From contig CAYXBK010000014.1 in NCBI GenBank assembly GCA_964463165.1, positions 62,001 through 126,000 of the forward strand: DNA of 64,000 bases, in the 5' to 3' direction. Below the pieces are notes generated by a model. That model saw only the letters and a list, made by a program, of their open reading frames with translations, was not told the DNA's origin and made no database searches. Below are positions 34,098 to 43,602 of this stretch, one piece after another. The position numbers were made by a program, and so were the translations under genes. The DNA is from UBA7236 sp964463165. Lineage in GTDB: Bacteria > Bacteroidota > Bacteroidia > Chitinophagales > BACL12. Within the stretch, counting starts at the first letter, position 1, and every line of letters starts with the position of its first letter.

Positions 34098-36201
34098 TAA
34101 GATCGTAAAAAAGTTTGCCCTCGCAACCGTGATATGGGGTATAGTTGGTATGACGGTTGGATTATGGGTTGCACTTGAACTTGTGTTCCCGTCGATTTCA
34201 CAGGGAATAAAATTTATCACATTCGGACGTGTGAGGCCGGTGCATACAAATGCCGTGATTTTCGCATTTGTTGGCAACGGAATTTTCATGGGTGTGTATT
34301 ATTCGCTGCAGCGCTTGTGCAAAGCGAGAATGTTCAGTGATTTTTTAAGCAATCTGCATTTCTGGGGATGGCAGTTGATTATTGGACTTGCAGCGCTCAC
34401 GCTTGCATTGGGAATTACAACTTCAAAGGAATATGCGGAGCTCGAATGGCCGATTGATATTCTCATCACACTTGTATGGGTGATTTTCGGAATCAATATG
34501 TTCGGCACGATTATCAAAAGACGTGAAAAACATATTTATGTAGCGATCTGGTTTTATATCGCAACGTTTGTTACGGTTGCAGTTTTGCATATTGTGAATT
34601 CGATGGAAATTCCGGTAACGCTCACAAAAAGTTATTCGGTTTATGCAGGTGTGCAGGATGCATTGGTGCAGTGGTGGTACGGACATAATGCGGTTGCATT
34701 TTTTCTCACCACACCATATTTAGGTTTGATGTATTATTTTTTGCCGAAAGCAGCAAACCGCCCGGTTTATTCCTATAAATTATCCATCGTACATTTTTGG
34801 GCTTTGATTTTTATTTATATCTGGGCAGGCCCGCACCATTTATTATATACTGCATTACCTGAATGGGCACAAACACTCGGTGTTGTTTTTTCTGTTATGC
34901 TGATTGCTCCGTCATGGGGTGGTATGGTGAACGGATTATTAACGCTTCGCGGTGCATGGGATAAAGTGCGTGAAGATGTTGTATTAAAATTTATGGTTGT
35001 TGCCGTAACTGCTTATGGTATGTCAACTTTTGAAGGCCCGATGTTATCTTTTAAAAATGTAAATGCGATCGGACATTTTACAGACTGGATTGTAGCGCAC
35101 GTGCATATCGGTGCGCTTGGCTGGAATGGGTTCCTCACATTTGGAATTTTATACTGGTTGATTCCGAAAATGTGGCGCACAAATTTATATTCGAAATCGC
35201 TCGCGAATTTTCATTTCTGGATCGGTACACTTGGAATATTAATTTATGCCATTCCAATGTATTGGAGCGGATTTACGCAAGCATTAATGTGGAAGGATTT
35301 TAATCCGGATGGAACACTCGCATATTCATTTCTGGAAACCACCAATCAGATTAAATCAATGTATGCACTGCGCTCCATCGGCGGTACATTATATCTGATT
35401 GGTGTGTTTATCATGGCGTATAATTTATTTAAAACAGCAAAGCAGGGATCATTTCTTGCAAATGAAGAAGTGGAAGTGGCACCTCGTCCTGCAACTGTAA
35501 AAGTGTATACAGGTGAATTCTGGCACAGGAGAATTGAACGCAGGCCATTGCAATTTATGTTGCTCGCATTAATCGTTATTCTCATCGGTGGTATTGTTGA
35601 ATTAATTCCGACATTTTTAATCAAATCGAATGTGCCTACAATTTCATCTGTGCATCCATATACACCGCTTGAATTGCAGGGCCGTGATATTTATGTGCGT
35701 GAAGGATGTTATACATGCCATTCACAAATGATCAGGCCATTCAGATCTGAAACAGCACGCTATGGTGAATATTCAAAAGCAGGTGAATATGTTTATGATC
35801 ATCCGTTTCAATGGGGATCAAAACGAACAGGCCCGGATCTGATGCGTATCGGTGGAAAATATCCCGACTCCTGGCATTATTTCCATATGAATGATCCGAC
35901 ATCGATGTCCCCGGGATCTGTTATGCCGAGATATCCGTGGTTGTTGTCCGACCATCTCGACACAACAACAACCGCAGCGAAAATCAGAGCGATGCAAACT
36001 TTGGGTGTTCCTTATCCCGACGGATATGATCAGATTGCAAATGAAGATTTAATGATCCAGGCAAAAGCAATTGCCGAGCGCCTGAAAAAAGATGATATCG
36101 AAACACCTTCAGATATGGAAATTGTTGCGCTCATCGCTTATTTGCAACGCATGGGAACAGATATCAAAGCAGCAAATCAAACCGAACAAGCACAAAAATA
36201 A
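34069..36201 (+). CDS. ccoNO: Fused cbb3 oxidase subunits I and II
   Basis: Catalytic subunit fused to the mono-heme cytochrome subunit, the usual Bacteroidota form. Residues ~1-460 are CcoN: ~12 helices with heme/CuB histidines (PVHTNAVIFAFVGN, WWYGHNAVAFFLTTPYLG, WAGPHHLLYTALPEW, HVHIGALGWNG). One helix (LLALIVILIGGIVELIPTF) then anchors the CcoO part with heme c motif CYTCH at 547-551, and MSPGSVMPRYPWL supplies the probable axial Met. It reduces oxygen at low tension and pumps protons. It overlaps ccoS by 29 bp and is followed at 5 bp by ccoQ. Confidence 0.95.
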   Translation: MDLVKISYDNKIVKKFALATVIWGIVGMTVGLWVALELVFPSISQGIKFITFGRVRPVHTNAVIFAFVGNGIFMGVYYSLQRLCKARMFSDFLSNLHFWGWQLIIGLAALTLALGITTSKEYAELEWPIDILITLVWVIFGINMFGTIIKRREKHIYVAIWFYIATFVTVAVLHIVNSMEIPVTLTKSYSVYAGVQDALVQWWYGHNAVAFFLTTPYLGLMYYFLPKAANRPVYSYKLSIVHFWALIFIYIWAGPHHLLYTALPEWAQTLGVVFSVMLIAPSWGGMVNGLLTLRGAWDKVREDVVLKFMVVAVTAYGMSTFEGPMLSFKNVNAIGHFTDWIVAHVHIGALGWNGFLTFGILYWLIPKMWRTNLYSKSLANFHFWIGTLGILIYAIPMYWSGFTQALMWKDFNPDGTLAYSFLETTNQIKSMYALRSIGGTLYLIGVFIMAYNLFKTAKQGSFLANEEVEVAPRPATVKVYTGEFWHRRIERRPLQFMLLALIVILIGGIVELIPTFLIKSNVPTISSVHPYTPLELQGRDIYVREGCYTCHSQMIRPFRSETARYGEYSKAGEYVYDHPFQWGSKRTGPDLMRIGGKYPDSWHYFHMNDPTSMSPGSVMPRYPWLLSDHLDTTTTAAKIRAMQTLGVPYPDGYDQIANEDLMIQAKAIAERLKKDDIETPSDMEIVALIAYLQRMGTDIKAANQTEQAQK

Positions 36202-36206
36202 AAACG

Positions 36207-36407
36207 ATGAACTTTATTCAATATCTCGAAACGATCAGCGGTATTTCAATATATCCGATGATCTCTTTACTTGTATTCGTTATTTTTTTCATCATCTTAT
36301 TTTATATGGTAATGAAGATGGATAAAAATGGTGTGGATGTTTTAAAAAATCTGCCGATTAACGATGAAGTGAAAAGCAATTCTATTGTAACACAGAAAAA
36401 TAAATGA
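36207..36407 (+). CDS. ccoQ: cbb3 oxidase small subunit CcoQ-like
   Basis: 66 residues with one hydrophobic helix (MISLLVFVIFFIILFYMVM) and a short polar tail. Family identity rests mainly on position between ccoNO and ccoP and on topology; it stabilises the complex in other bacteria. Only 5 bp after ccoNO and one base before ccoP. Confidence 0.8.
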   Translation: MNFIQYLETISGISIYPMISLLVFVIFFIILFYMVMKMDKNGVDVLKNLPINDEVKSNSIVTQKNK

Positions 36408-36408
36408 G

Positions 36409-37581
36409 ATGAGAACAAATCCATTAACTCGAAAAGGAATCATTGCAGCAGCAAGTATGCTGATTTCATTTCCTCTTGCTGCAGCAACAGGCACAAGTGC
36501 AGAAGAAAAAAACTGGTTTTTGCAGGATGGTACGTTTTGGGTGCTCATCATTATTGCACTGTTGATGTTGTATGTTATTTATGCACTTGGAGAAGTTGTT
36601 GTATGGGGCGCTAAAAAGAAATCGGATGACCGGGCTAAAGCAGCCGGAAAAATAAAAAGTGTATTGCTGCTTGCCGGATTTACATTCCTTGCCGGACAAT
36701 TATCTGCACAGGGTGCTCCTGCACAGCCGGTGGCAACTGCAAAGGAAAATTTCCTCGCTTCGCCTTATCTGCCTTTATATATTTTGATTTTCCTGGAAGT
36801 TGTAGTGATCACATTTCTCACATTGATGCTGTATCAGTTATCGAAAAAGGAAAAAGTGTATGTTGCGGTTGAGAAACAAAAATCATGGCTTGCAAAAAAA
36901 TGGGAAAAATGGAATTATAAAGTGCCCGTTGAACGTGAAGATGAGATATTATTGGACGACCATGATTATGATGGTATTCATGAACTCGATAATTCATTAC
37001 CACCCTGGCTGAATTATATTTTTATCGTAACATTTGTGTTCGGTGTCATTTATTTTATTTTCCACTTTTTCGATATTTCTCCGACGCAGGATGAATTATA
37101 TAAAAAATCACTTGCAGAAGCTGAACTTGAACTCGCGGCATATCGTGCCCAATCGGCGGATTTTTATGATGAAAATTCTGTTGTTATGGATCAGTCCGAA
37201 GCTGTTGTAAATGCCGGTAAGGTAACATTTACGCAAAACTGCGTTGCATGCCACGGTGCTGCGGGTGAAGGAGGTGTGGGGCCAAACCTTACGGATGATT
37301 ACTGGATACATGGCGGCACAATCAACGATTTATTTAAGACGGTGAAATATGGAGTGCAGGAAAAAGGAATGGCGGCATGGAAAGATAATCTTTCAGCAAA
37401 ACAGATTTTTGAAGTAACCAATTATATTAAATCGCTGCACGGAACAAATCCTGACAATCCAAAAGAACCACAAGGCGTTTTGTTTGTTGAAGGCGCTGCG
37501 GCAGATTCAACAGGTGTGCCGGCTGTTCCCGGTGATACGATGAAAAATAAAATGGATACTTTGAATATGGCGGTGAATTAA
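36409..37581 (+). CDS. ccoP: cbb3 oxidase cytochrome c subunit CcoP, single heme
   Basis: Electron-input subunit. 390 residues: hydrophobic helices near 40-60, 80-95, 120-145 and 198-220, a FixP_N-like segment (VEREDEILLDDHDYDGIHELDNSLPPWLNYIF split by the membrane entry), then one cytochrome c domain with CVACH at 278-282 and GVQEKGMAAWKDNLS giving the Met ligand. Proteobacterial CcoP has two hemes; one is usual in Bacteroidota. The N-terminus carries two extra hydrophobic stretches. Confidence 0.92.
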   Translation: MRTNPLTRKGIIAAASMLISFPLAAATGTSAEEKNWFLQDGTFWVLIIIALLMLYVIYALGEVVVWGAKKKSDDRAKAAGKIKSVLLLAGFTFLAGQLSAQGAPAQPVATAKENFLASPYLPLYILIFLEVVVITFLTLMLYQLSKKEKVYVAVEKQKSWLAKKWEKWNYKVPVEREDEILLDDHDYDGIHELDNSLPPWLNYIFIVTFVFGVIYFIFHFFDISPTQDELYKKSLAEAELELAAYRAQSADFYDENSVVMDQSEAVVNAGKVTFTQNCVACHGAAGEGGVGPNLTDDYWIHGGTINDLFKTVKYGVQEKGMAAWKDNLSAKQIFEVTNYIKSLHGTNPDNPKEPQGVLFVEGAAADSTGVPAVPGDTMKNKMDTLNMAVN

Positions 37582-37638
37582 AAGAATCCCTCTTGTTGGA
37601 AAACATCATGTTGATCATGCATACAAAAGAAAAAAGAA

Positions 37639-39024
37639 ATGTCAGACGAGTCGTTCAGGGATATTATTTATACAGCAGATGAAGAGGGGCATCGTAAATG
37701 GGTGTTTGCCACACAACCAAAGGGGAAATTATATTCTGCACGTACCCTTGTCAGCATTTTATATCTTGCCATTTTCTTTCTGCTTCCGTTTTTAAAAATT
37801 CACGGCGAGCCATTATTTTTATTCAATATCCCGGAAAGAAAGTTCATCATTTTCGGATTTATATTTTGGCCGCAGGACTTTTTTCTTTTCGCGATGGCGA
37901 TGCTTTCATTTCTTGTTTTTATTATTTTCTTCACTGTTATTTACGGCCGTGTTTTTTGCGGATGGGCCTGCCCGCAAACCGTATTCATGGAAATGATATT
38001 CCGGCGCATTGAATACTGGATAGAAGGAACTGCCGAACAACAGAGAAAATTAAATAAGCAGGCATGGAACCGTGAAAAAATTTTAAAAAAATCGGCAAAG
38101 CATATTGTTTTTTACGCCGTTTCGTTCCTCATTGGAAATACGTTTCTCGCCTATATTATCGGTGTTGATGAATTATTCAAAATTGTGCAGGAGCCGCTTT
38201 CAGAAAATATCGTTTTGTTTATTGCAATGATCGGTTTCAGTGCGGCGTTTTATGCGGTCTTTGCATTTCTGCGTGAAATGATTTGTTTATTCGCCTGCCC
38301 GTACGGCAGATTACAGGGTGTATTGCTGGATAAACATTCAATTGTTGTTGCATATGATTATAAAAGAGGAGAACCCCGCGGACATTTAAAACATGAGCAG
38401 GTGCAGGAAAATAATGGTGATTGCATTGATTGCCATTTATGCGTAAAGGTTTGTCCTACCGGAATTGATATCCGCAACGGAACACAATTGGAATGTGTGA
38501 ACTGCACTGCCTGTATTGATGCCTGTAATTCGGTGATGGAAAAAATTCATAAACCGAAAGGACTGATCAGATATGCTTCGGAAAACAATATCGCCGTAGG
38601 TGAAAAAATGTCGTTTACACCACGCATGAAAGCATATTCAATTGTGCTTGTTGCACTGATGGGTGTATTTTCCTTTTTATTGCTGACACGCACCGATATT
38701 GAAGCAACGATTACCCGTGCTCCGGGCCAATTGTATCAGAAACCCGATAGCCTGCACATCAGCAATTTATACAATGTGAAACTTACAAATAAAACGCATA
38801 AGGAACTCGATGTAAGATTGCAACTGGAAGAACTTGACGGTACAATTAAATTGATCGGTAACGATATTCATGTGAAGAGCGAATCCTTGCAGGAGACAAC
38901 ATTCTTTCTCACGCTGAGCAGAAAAGATATTACGAAAATGAATATGCCGCTCAGAATTGCAGTCTATGCAGGGGATGAAAAAATAAAATCCGTGAAAACA
39001 ACATTTTTCGGACCTCCTAAATAA
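37639..39024 (+). CDS. ccoG: cbb3 oxidase accessory iron-sulfur protein CcoG
   Basis: Membrane ferredoxin-like protein proposed to reduce copper or assist maturation of cbb3 oxidase. Membrane helices near residues 35-95 and 160-210 flank CGWACPQTVFMEMIFRRIEY and FACPYGRLQGVLLD; two 4Fe-4S clusters follow (DCIDCHLCVKVCPTGIDI, CVNCTACIDACNSVM). The C-terminal beta domain (LYNVKLTNKTHKELDVRLQL) completes the family architecture. 461 residues, full length. Confidence 0.93.
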   Translation: MSDESFRDIIYTADEEGHRKWVFATQPKGKLYSARTLVSILYLAIFFLLPFLKIHGEPLFLFNIPERKFIIFGFIFWPQDFFLFAMAMLSFLVFIIFFTVIYGRVFCGWACPQTVFMEMIFRRIEYWIEGTAEQQRKLNKQAWNREKILKKSAKHIVFYAVSFLIGNTFLAYIIGVDELFKIVQEPLSENIVLFIAMIGFSAAFYAVFAFLREMICLFACPYGRLQGVLLDKHSIVVAYDYKRGEPRGHLKHEQVQENNGDCIDCHLCVKVCPTGIDIRNGTQLECVNCTACIDACNSVMEKIHKPKGLIRYASENNIAVGEKMSFTPRMKAYSIVLVALMGVFSFLLLTRTDIEATITRAPGQLYQKPDSLHISNLYNVKLTNKTHKELDVRLQLEELDGTIKLIGNDIHVKSESLQETTFFLTLSRKDITKMNMPLRIAVYAGDEKIKSVKTTFFGPPK

Positions 39025-39030
39025 TGAATT

Positions 39031-39465
39031 ATGAATTGGGGAACAAAACTTACAATTGTATTTATTCTGTTTGCAGGTATGATCATTACGATGGTGGTAA
39101 TGTGTATGCAACAGAATTTTGATATGGTAACCGATAATTATTACGAAGAAGAACTGGTATATCAGGACAGGATTGATGCCGAAACAAATGCAGCTGCTTT
39201 TGCCGGGGGCATAGTTTTTACAATGTCGCCGGATTCGGTAATTCTTTCGATGCCACCGGAAGGCATAAACGGGTTTAAAAATGGAACAATTGTTTTTTAC
39301 AGGGCCTCTGATGCAAATCTTGATGTAAAAAATGAATTGCATATTGATGCTGCCGGCCATCAAAAATTTGATCGCAAAAAATTTGCAGCCGGTAATTATG
39401 AAGTGAATCTTTCATGGGAAGCATCCGGAAAAAATTATTTTCATAAAACAGTTTTGCAATTCTGA
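39031..39465 (+). CDS. ccoH: FixH/CcoH-like assembly protein
   Basis: 144 residues: one N-terminal membrane helix (KLTIVFILFAGMIITMVVMC) followed by QNFDMVTDNYYEEELVYQDR, the FixH signature, and a periplasmic beta domain. It helps copper delivery or assembly of cbb3 oxidase. It starts 6 bp after ccoG and its stop overlaps the next ATG by one base (TGATG). Confidence 0.88.
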   Translation: MNWGTKLTIVFILFAGMIITMVVMCMQQNFDMVTDNYYEEELVYQDRIDAETNAAAFAGGIVFTMSPDSVILSMPPEGINGFKNGTIVFYRASDANLDVKNELHIDAAGHQKFDRKKFAAGNYEVNLSWEASGKNYFHKTVLQF

Positions 39466-40169
39466 TGGAATTATTCATCGCGGCATTTATTACAGGACTT
39501 TTCGGCAGTATGCATTGCGCAGGAATGTGCGGGCCACTTGCAATTGCATTTAATATGCGGGGCGGGACAAATAGTTTTATGCATGCAGTGGCATATAATG
39601 CTTCGAGAATTTTTGCATATGCCATGCTCGGATTTATTTTCGGCCTCATCGGTTTTGGTTTTTCACTCGCCGGCTGGCAGCAGATCATTACAATTTGCGC
39701 AGGCGCCGTTATTTTAATATTTGTATTTGGGAAGAAATACCTGGCGGGAGAGAAGAATGGTAATTCGGTTTTTCAAAAAATGATCAATTCGATCAGAGCA
39801 CGCATTCAAAAGCAATTTTCAAAACACACGATGCAGGCATCTTTTGCACTCGGATTTTTAAACGGATTACTTCCTTGTGGTTTGGTTTATATTGCTTTAG
39901 CCGGTGCTGTTGTATCAGGAAATATATATGACGGAACATTTTATATGGTTTTATTCGGGCTCGGCACATTTCCGCTCATGTTCTTTTTCGCAGTATCCGG
40001 AAATTATTTATCTGTTAAAAAAAGATTACTGTTGCGGAAAGCGCTCCCTGCTTTTAGCGTTGTGATTGCATGCCTGCTCATTATCCGCGGATTAAACCTC
40101 GGCATCCCATATCTTTCTCCGCAATTTGAAGCGGCACAACAAGCTGCTGTATGCTGCAGTCCGGAATAA
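39465..40169 (+). CDS. DsbD/SafE-like membrane protein of the cbb3 operon
   Basis: 234 residues with six membrane helices. MELFIAAFITGLFGSMHCAG then MCGPLAIAF is the cysteine motif of the DsbD_2 (urease-accessory UreH-like) group; a second paired site lies at GFLNGLLPCGLVYIALAGA. Such proteins end cbb3 operons in Bacteroidota and are thought to act in thiol or copper handling for cytochrome maturation. The C-terminus ends in CCSPE. Last gene of the operon, translationally coupled to ccoH. Confidence 0.85.
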   Translation: MELFIAAFITGLFGSMHCAGMCGPLAIAFNMRGGTNSFMHAVAYNASRIFAYAMLGFIFGLIGFGFSLAGWQQIITICAGAVILIFVFGKKYLAGEKNGNSVFQKMINSIRARIQKQFSKHTMQASFALGFLNGLLPCGLVYIALAGAVVSGNIYDGTFYMVLFGLGTFPLMFFFAVSGNYLSVKKRLLLRKALPAFSVVIACLLIIRGLNLGIPYLSPQFEAAQQAAVCCSPE

Positions 40170-40254
40170 AGCAAACAGATTTAAATTATGTTTTGTATTA
40201 CATGATCGTAAGCGCATACTTTTTTAGCTCCCGCGATTCGATTAATTTCGTGAA

Positions 40255-41349
40255 ATGAAAATTGCAGATATCATTTCATATCTCGAAACTTTAGCGCCTC
40301 CCTCATTACAGGAAAATTATGATAATGCCGGATTACTCACAGGTGATCCGGAAACTGAAATCACAGGCGCTCTCGTTTGTCTGGATTCAATTGAAGAAAT
40401 AATAGATGAAGCGATCAGTTTAAATTGCAATCTGATAATTGCGCATCACCCCATCATATTCAGCGGACTGAAAAAAATTAATGGCAAAAATTATATTGAG
40501 CGCACAATAATAAAAGCAATTAAAAATGATATCGCCATTTATGCCATCCACACGAATCTCGACAATGTGAGAATGGGTGTAAATGAAATGATTGCCCGTA
40601 AACTTGAATTACTGGATTGTAAAATATTAGCACCAAAAAAGGGGCTTCTGAAAAAACTCGTCACTTTTATTCCGACTAATCATGCTGAAAAACTGAGGCA
40701 GGCATTATTTGAGGCCGGTGCAGGGCATATCGGGCACTATGATCATTGCAGTTTCAGCCTTGAAGGAACAGGGAGTTTCCGGGGAGATGATGCCAGTGCG
40801 CCTTATGTTGGCGAGAAGGGCGAAGAACATCATGAACCTGAAACTAGGATCGAGGTAATTTATCCGGCAGTTTCTGAACGGCAAATTCTCTTTGCGCTCC
40901 GTCAAAACCACCCGTATGAGGAAATTGCCTATGATATTTATTTATTGGAAAATAAACATCCCGAAATCGGGGCCGGCTTGATCGGCCGCTTAAAACATCC
41001 CACCGATGAATTTCTTTTCCTCCGTTTTGTTAAATCTGCGATGCAAACACCGAGTATCAGATATACGGCTTTTAAAGGGAAGAATGTTGAGAGAGTAGCG
41101 ATTTGCGGCGGATCAGGCAGCTTTTTACTGCAGGATGCGATAGCTGCCGGAGCCGATGTGTTCATTACTGCCGATTTCAAATACCACCAGTTTTTTGATG
41201 CCGACAACAGGATCGTAATTGCAGACATCGGGCATTATGAAAGTGAGCAATTTACAATCGAGCTGATTACCGGGCTGTTGCAGAAAAAATTTCCTAACTT
41301 TGCCCTTCATTTTACAAAAATTAATACCAATCCAATAAACTATCTGTAA
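40255..41349 (+). CDS. Nif3-like dinuclear metal protein
   Basis: 364 residues of the NIF3/YqfO family: LQENYDNAGLLTGDP, IIAHHPIIFSGLKK (metal-binding His), IYAIHTNLDN and, near the end, CGGSGSFLLQDAIAAGADV and ADIGHYESEQF. The central ~110 residues are the CutA-like PII insert found in many bacterial members. Members bind two metal ions; GTP cyclohydrolase-type activity is disputed. Starts 85 bp after the cbb3 operon and is 2 bp from the next gene. Confidence 0.92.
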   Translation: MKIADIISYLETLAPPSLQENYDNAGLLTGDPETEITGALVCLDSIEEIIDEAISLNCNLIIAHHPIIFSGLKKINGKNYIERTIIKAIKNDIAIYAIHTNLDNVRMGVNEMIARKLELLDCKILAPKKGLLKKLVTFIPTNHAEKLRQALFEAGAGHIGHYDHCSFSLEGTGSFRGDDASAPYVGEKGEEHHEPETRIEVIYPAVSERQILFALRQNHPYEEIAYDIYLLENKHPEIGAGLIGRLKHPTDEFLFLRFVKSAMQTPSIRYTAFKGKNVERVAICGGSGSFLLQDAIAAGADVFITADFKYHQFFDADNRIVIADIGHYESEQFTIELITGLLQKKFPNFALHFTKINTNPINYL

Positions 41350-41351
41350 TC

Positions 41352-42098
41352 ATGGCAGTGAAGGAAATGACTATCAAGGAAAGCCTGCAGGCTCTCTGGA
41401 AATTACAAAAAATACATACGAAGATTGACGAGATTGCCGTACTGAAAGGTGAACTTCCCATGGAAGTAAGCGATCTTGAAGATGAACTTGCCGGTCTGGA
41501 AACCCGCATCCATAAACTCGAAGTTGAGATGAAGGAGGTGGAACAAGAGGCGGCAAACCGTAAAACAGCGATCAAAACGGCAAAAGACCTGATCCAGAAA
41601 TATGAGAAACAACAGAATTCGGTTAAAAACAGCCGTGAATTTGATGCCCTCACAAAGGAGATCGAACTCAACAGGCTCGATATCGAACTGAACGAAAAGA
41701 AGATCAAGGATGCTGCAGCCGGTAAAGATGCCAAAGCCGTTGCAATTGAAGATGCAAAGAAATTATTCGAGAATAAGAAAAAGGACCTGAAGAAAAAGAA
41801 AGAAGAACTTGAACGTATTATCGAAGAAACTGAAAAAGAACTTACCGAATTAGATAAAAAAGCAACCAAGGCTGAAAAAGATGTGGAGGAGAGATTACTC
41901 GGTGCTTATTTCCGAATCCGTAACTCATACCGCAATGGTTTGGCCGTTGTTTCTGTAGCACGTAATTCATGCGGAGGATGTTTTTCTGTGGTGCCGCCGC
42001 AACGTCAGGCCGAGATCAAACAGGCGAAGAAAATTATTATTTGTGAACATTGCGGAAGGATCCTTGTGGATGATGCCGTAATGGAAGCAAAAGACTGA
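41352..42098 (+). CDS. Coiled-coil protein with C4 zinc ribbon
   Basis: 248 residues: a long charged coiled coil (residues ~10-180, many KE/EL heptads) and a C-terminal zinc ribbon NSCGGCFSVVP ... IIICEHCGRILVDD. The same architecture pairs with Nif3-like proteins in many bacteria. Proposed roles are nucleic-acid binding or chaperoning; unproven. It starts 2 bp after the Nif3 stop, clearly one operon. Confidence 0.88.
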   Translation: MAVKEMTIKESLQALWKLQKIHTKIDEIAVLKGELPMEVSDLEDELAGLETRIHKLEVEMKEVEQEAANRKTAIKTAKDLIQKYEKQQNSVKNSREFDALTKEIELNRLDIELNEKKIKDAAAGKDAKAVAIEDAKKLFENKKKDLKKKKEELERIIEETEKELTELDKKATKAEKDVEERLLGAYFRIRNSYRNGLAVVSVARNSCGGCFSVVPPQRQAEIKQAKKIIICEHCGRILVDDAVMEAKD

Positions 42099-42125
42099 TT
42101 GAATTAAAGAACGTAATTTTAAGCC

Positions 42126-43601
42126 ATGAAGAAATATATTCTGATATTCTTCGTGGCTTTTTTCTGTACTGCAAATTCGTTTGCGGCGCAATTTGATTTT
42201 AATCAACGCTGCATCAATGCATATAATTTTATCCAGGAATTACGTCTGAATGAAGGGCGACAATTACTGGAGGAAGAGAAAAAAGCAAATCCCGATAATC
42301 TGATCCCGGTATATCTGGATAATTATCTGGATTTTCTCGCAACATATATCAATGAAGATGAAGCCGAATTCGACAAGCTCGAGCCGAACAAGGAAATGCG
42401 GCTTGATAAATTGAAAACAGGTGATAAATCTTCACCCTATTATTACTATACACAGGCAGAGGTTTTAATTCAATGGGCTTTTTCTAAATTAAAATTTGAA
42501 GAATATGTTTCCGCATTTTCGGATGTGCGCAAAGCATATTTATTACTTGAAGAAAATCAGAAAAAATTTCCCGGTTTCATGGCGAATAAAAAAAGCCTTG
42601 GAATGCTGCATGCAATTGTAGGCGCAATTCCCGATCAGTATAAATGGGGCGTGAATATGCTTGGCATGGATGGTTCGATTGAACAGGGGCTGAAAGAATT
42701 GAAAAGCATTATTGATTATTCGAAAACAAATACATTTATTTTCAAACAGGAAACGTATTTATATTACGCATTTATTTCCTTGTACCTGGGCAGAGATGAA
42801 ACAACTGCATGGAATATTGTAAAAGATCTTGATACGAAAACGAATTTGCTGAATGTATTTTGTATTGCAAGCGTTGCAATGCGCACCGGCAGAAACGACC
42901 TTGCCATCAGCACCATTGCTGCAAAACCAACCGGCCCGAATTATTTCCCGTATTATTATCTCGATTTTATGATGGGACTTGCCAAAACAAGGCGCCTGGA
43001 TGCAGATGCATCTGCATATCTCACAAAATTTACACAGAATTTCAAAGGAAAAAATTACATCAAGGAAACGTATCAGAAATTGGCATGGAATGCTTTGCTG
43101 GCCGGTAATTCAGCAAAGTACAAAGAATATATGGGCCTTGTAAAATCAAAAGGCGACGATTTGATTGATGATGATAAACAAGCATTGTATGAAGCGGAGA
43201 ATGGAAAAATACCAAACGTGCTATTATTAAAATCAAGAGTATTATTTGACGGCGGTTATTATAAAGAAGCATTAAAACAACTCGAAGGAAAAAGTATTGA
43301 TAGTTTTACTGATGAGAAAGATAAAGTTGAATTCACTTATCGTGCGGGGCGTATTTATGATGCCGCCGGTTTTCCGGATAAAGCAAAAGGCTTTTATGCC
43401 GCCACGATTCAAAACGGTGAAGATCTTCCCTATTATTTCGCGGCAAGCGCAGCCTTTCATCTGGGCACCATTTACGAATCTGAAAAAAATAATGAAAAGG
43501 CACGCTACTATTATCAAAAATGCCTCGATATGGATAATAAAGAATATCAGACAAGCCTGAACGGTTTGGCGAAAGCGGGATTGAACAGGGTGGGGGATTG
43601 A
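42126..43601 (+). CDS. Periplasmic TPR-type protein
   Basis: 491 residues, signal peptide MKKYILIFFVAFFCTANSFA, then helical repeats throughout, with clear TPR-like units near the C-terminus (AGRIYDAAGFPDKAKGFYA, YFAASAAFHLGTIYESEKN, NNEKARYYYQKCLDMDN). Likely a protein-interaction scaffold in the envelope. It follows the zinc-ribbon gene by 27 bp and converges with the T9SS gene after only one base. Confidence 0.75.
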   Translation: MKKYILIFFVAFFCTANSFAAQFDFNQRCINAYNFIQELRLNEGRQLLEEEKKANPDNLIPVYLDNYLDFLATYINEDEAEFDKLEPNKEMRLDKLKTGDKSSPYYYYTQAEVLIQWAFSKLKFEEYVSAFSDVRKAYLLLEENQKKFPGFMANKKSLGMLHAIVGAIPDQYKWGVNMLGMDGSIEQGLKELKSIIDYSKTNTFIFKQETYLYYAFISLYLGRDETTAWNIVKDLDTKTNLLNVFCIASVAMRTGRNDLAISTIAAKPTGPNYFPYYYLDFMMGLAKTRRLDADASAYLTKFTQNFKGKNYIKETYQKLAWNALLAGNSAKYKEYMGLVKSKGDDLIDDDKQALYEAENGKIPNVLLLKSRVLFDGGYYKEALKQLEGKSIDSFTDEKDKVEFTYRAGRIYDAAGFPDKAKGFYAATIQNGEDLPYYFAASAAFHLGTIYESEKNNEKARYYYQKCLDMDNKEYQTSLNGLAKAGLNRVGD

Positions 43602-43602
43602 A

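Noticed and set aside
38767..39363. 198-codon minus-strand frame opposite ccoG/ccoH
   Set aside because: Antisense to two convincing operon genes; composition is not protein-like.
41321..41869. Long minus-strand Ser/Phe-rich frame opposite the zinc-ribbon gene
   Set aside because: It is the mirror of Lys/Glu-rich coiled-coil codons, a common artefact.
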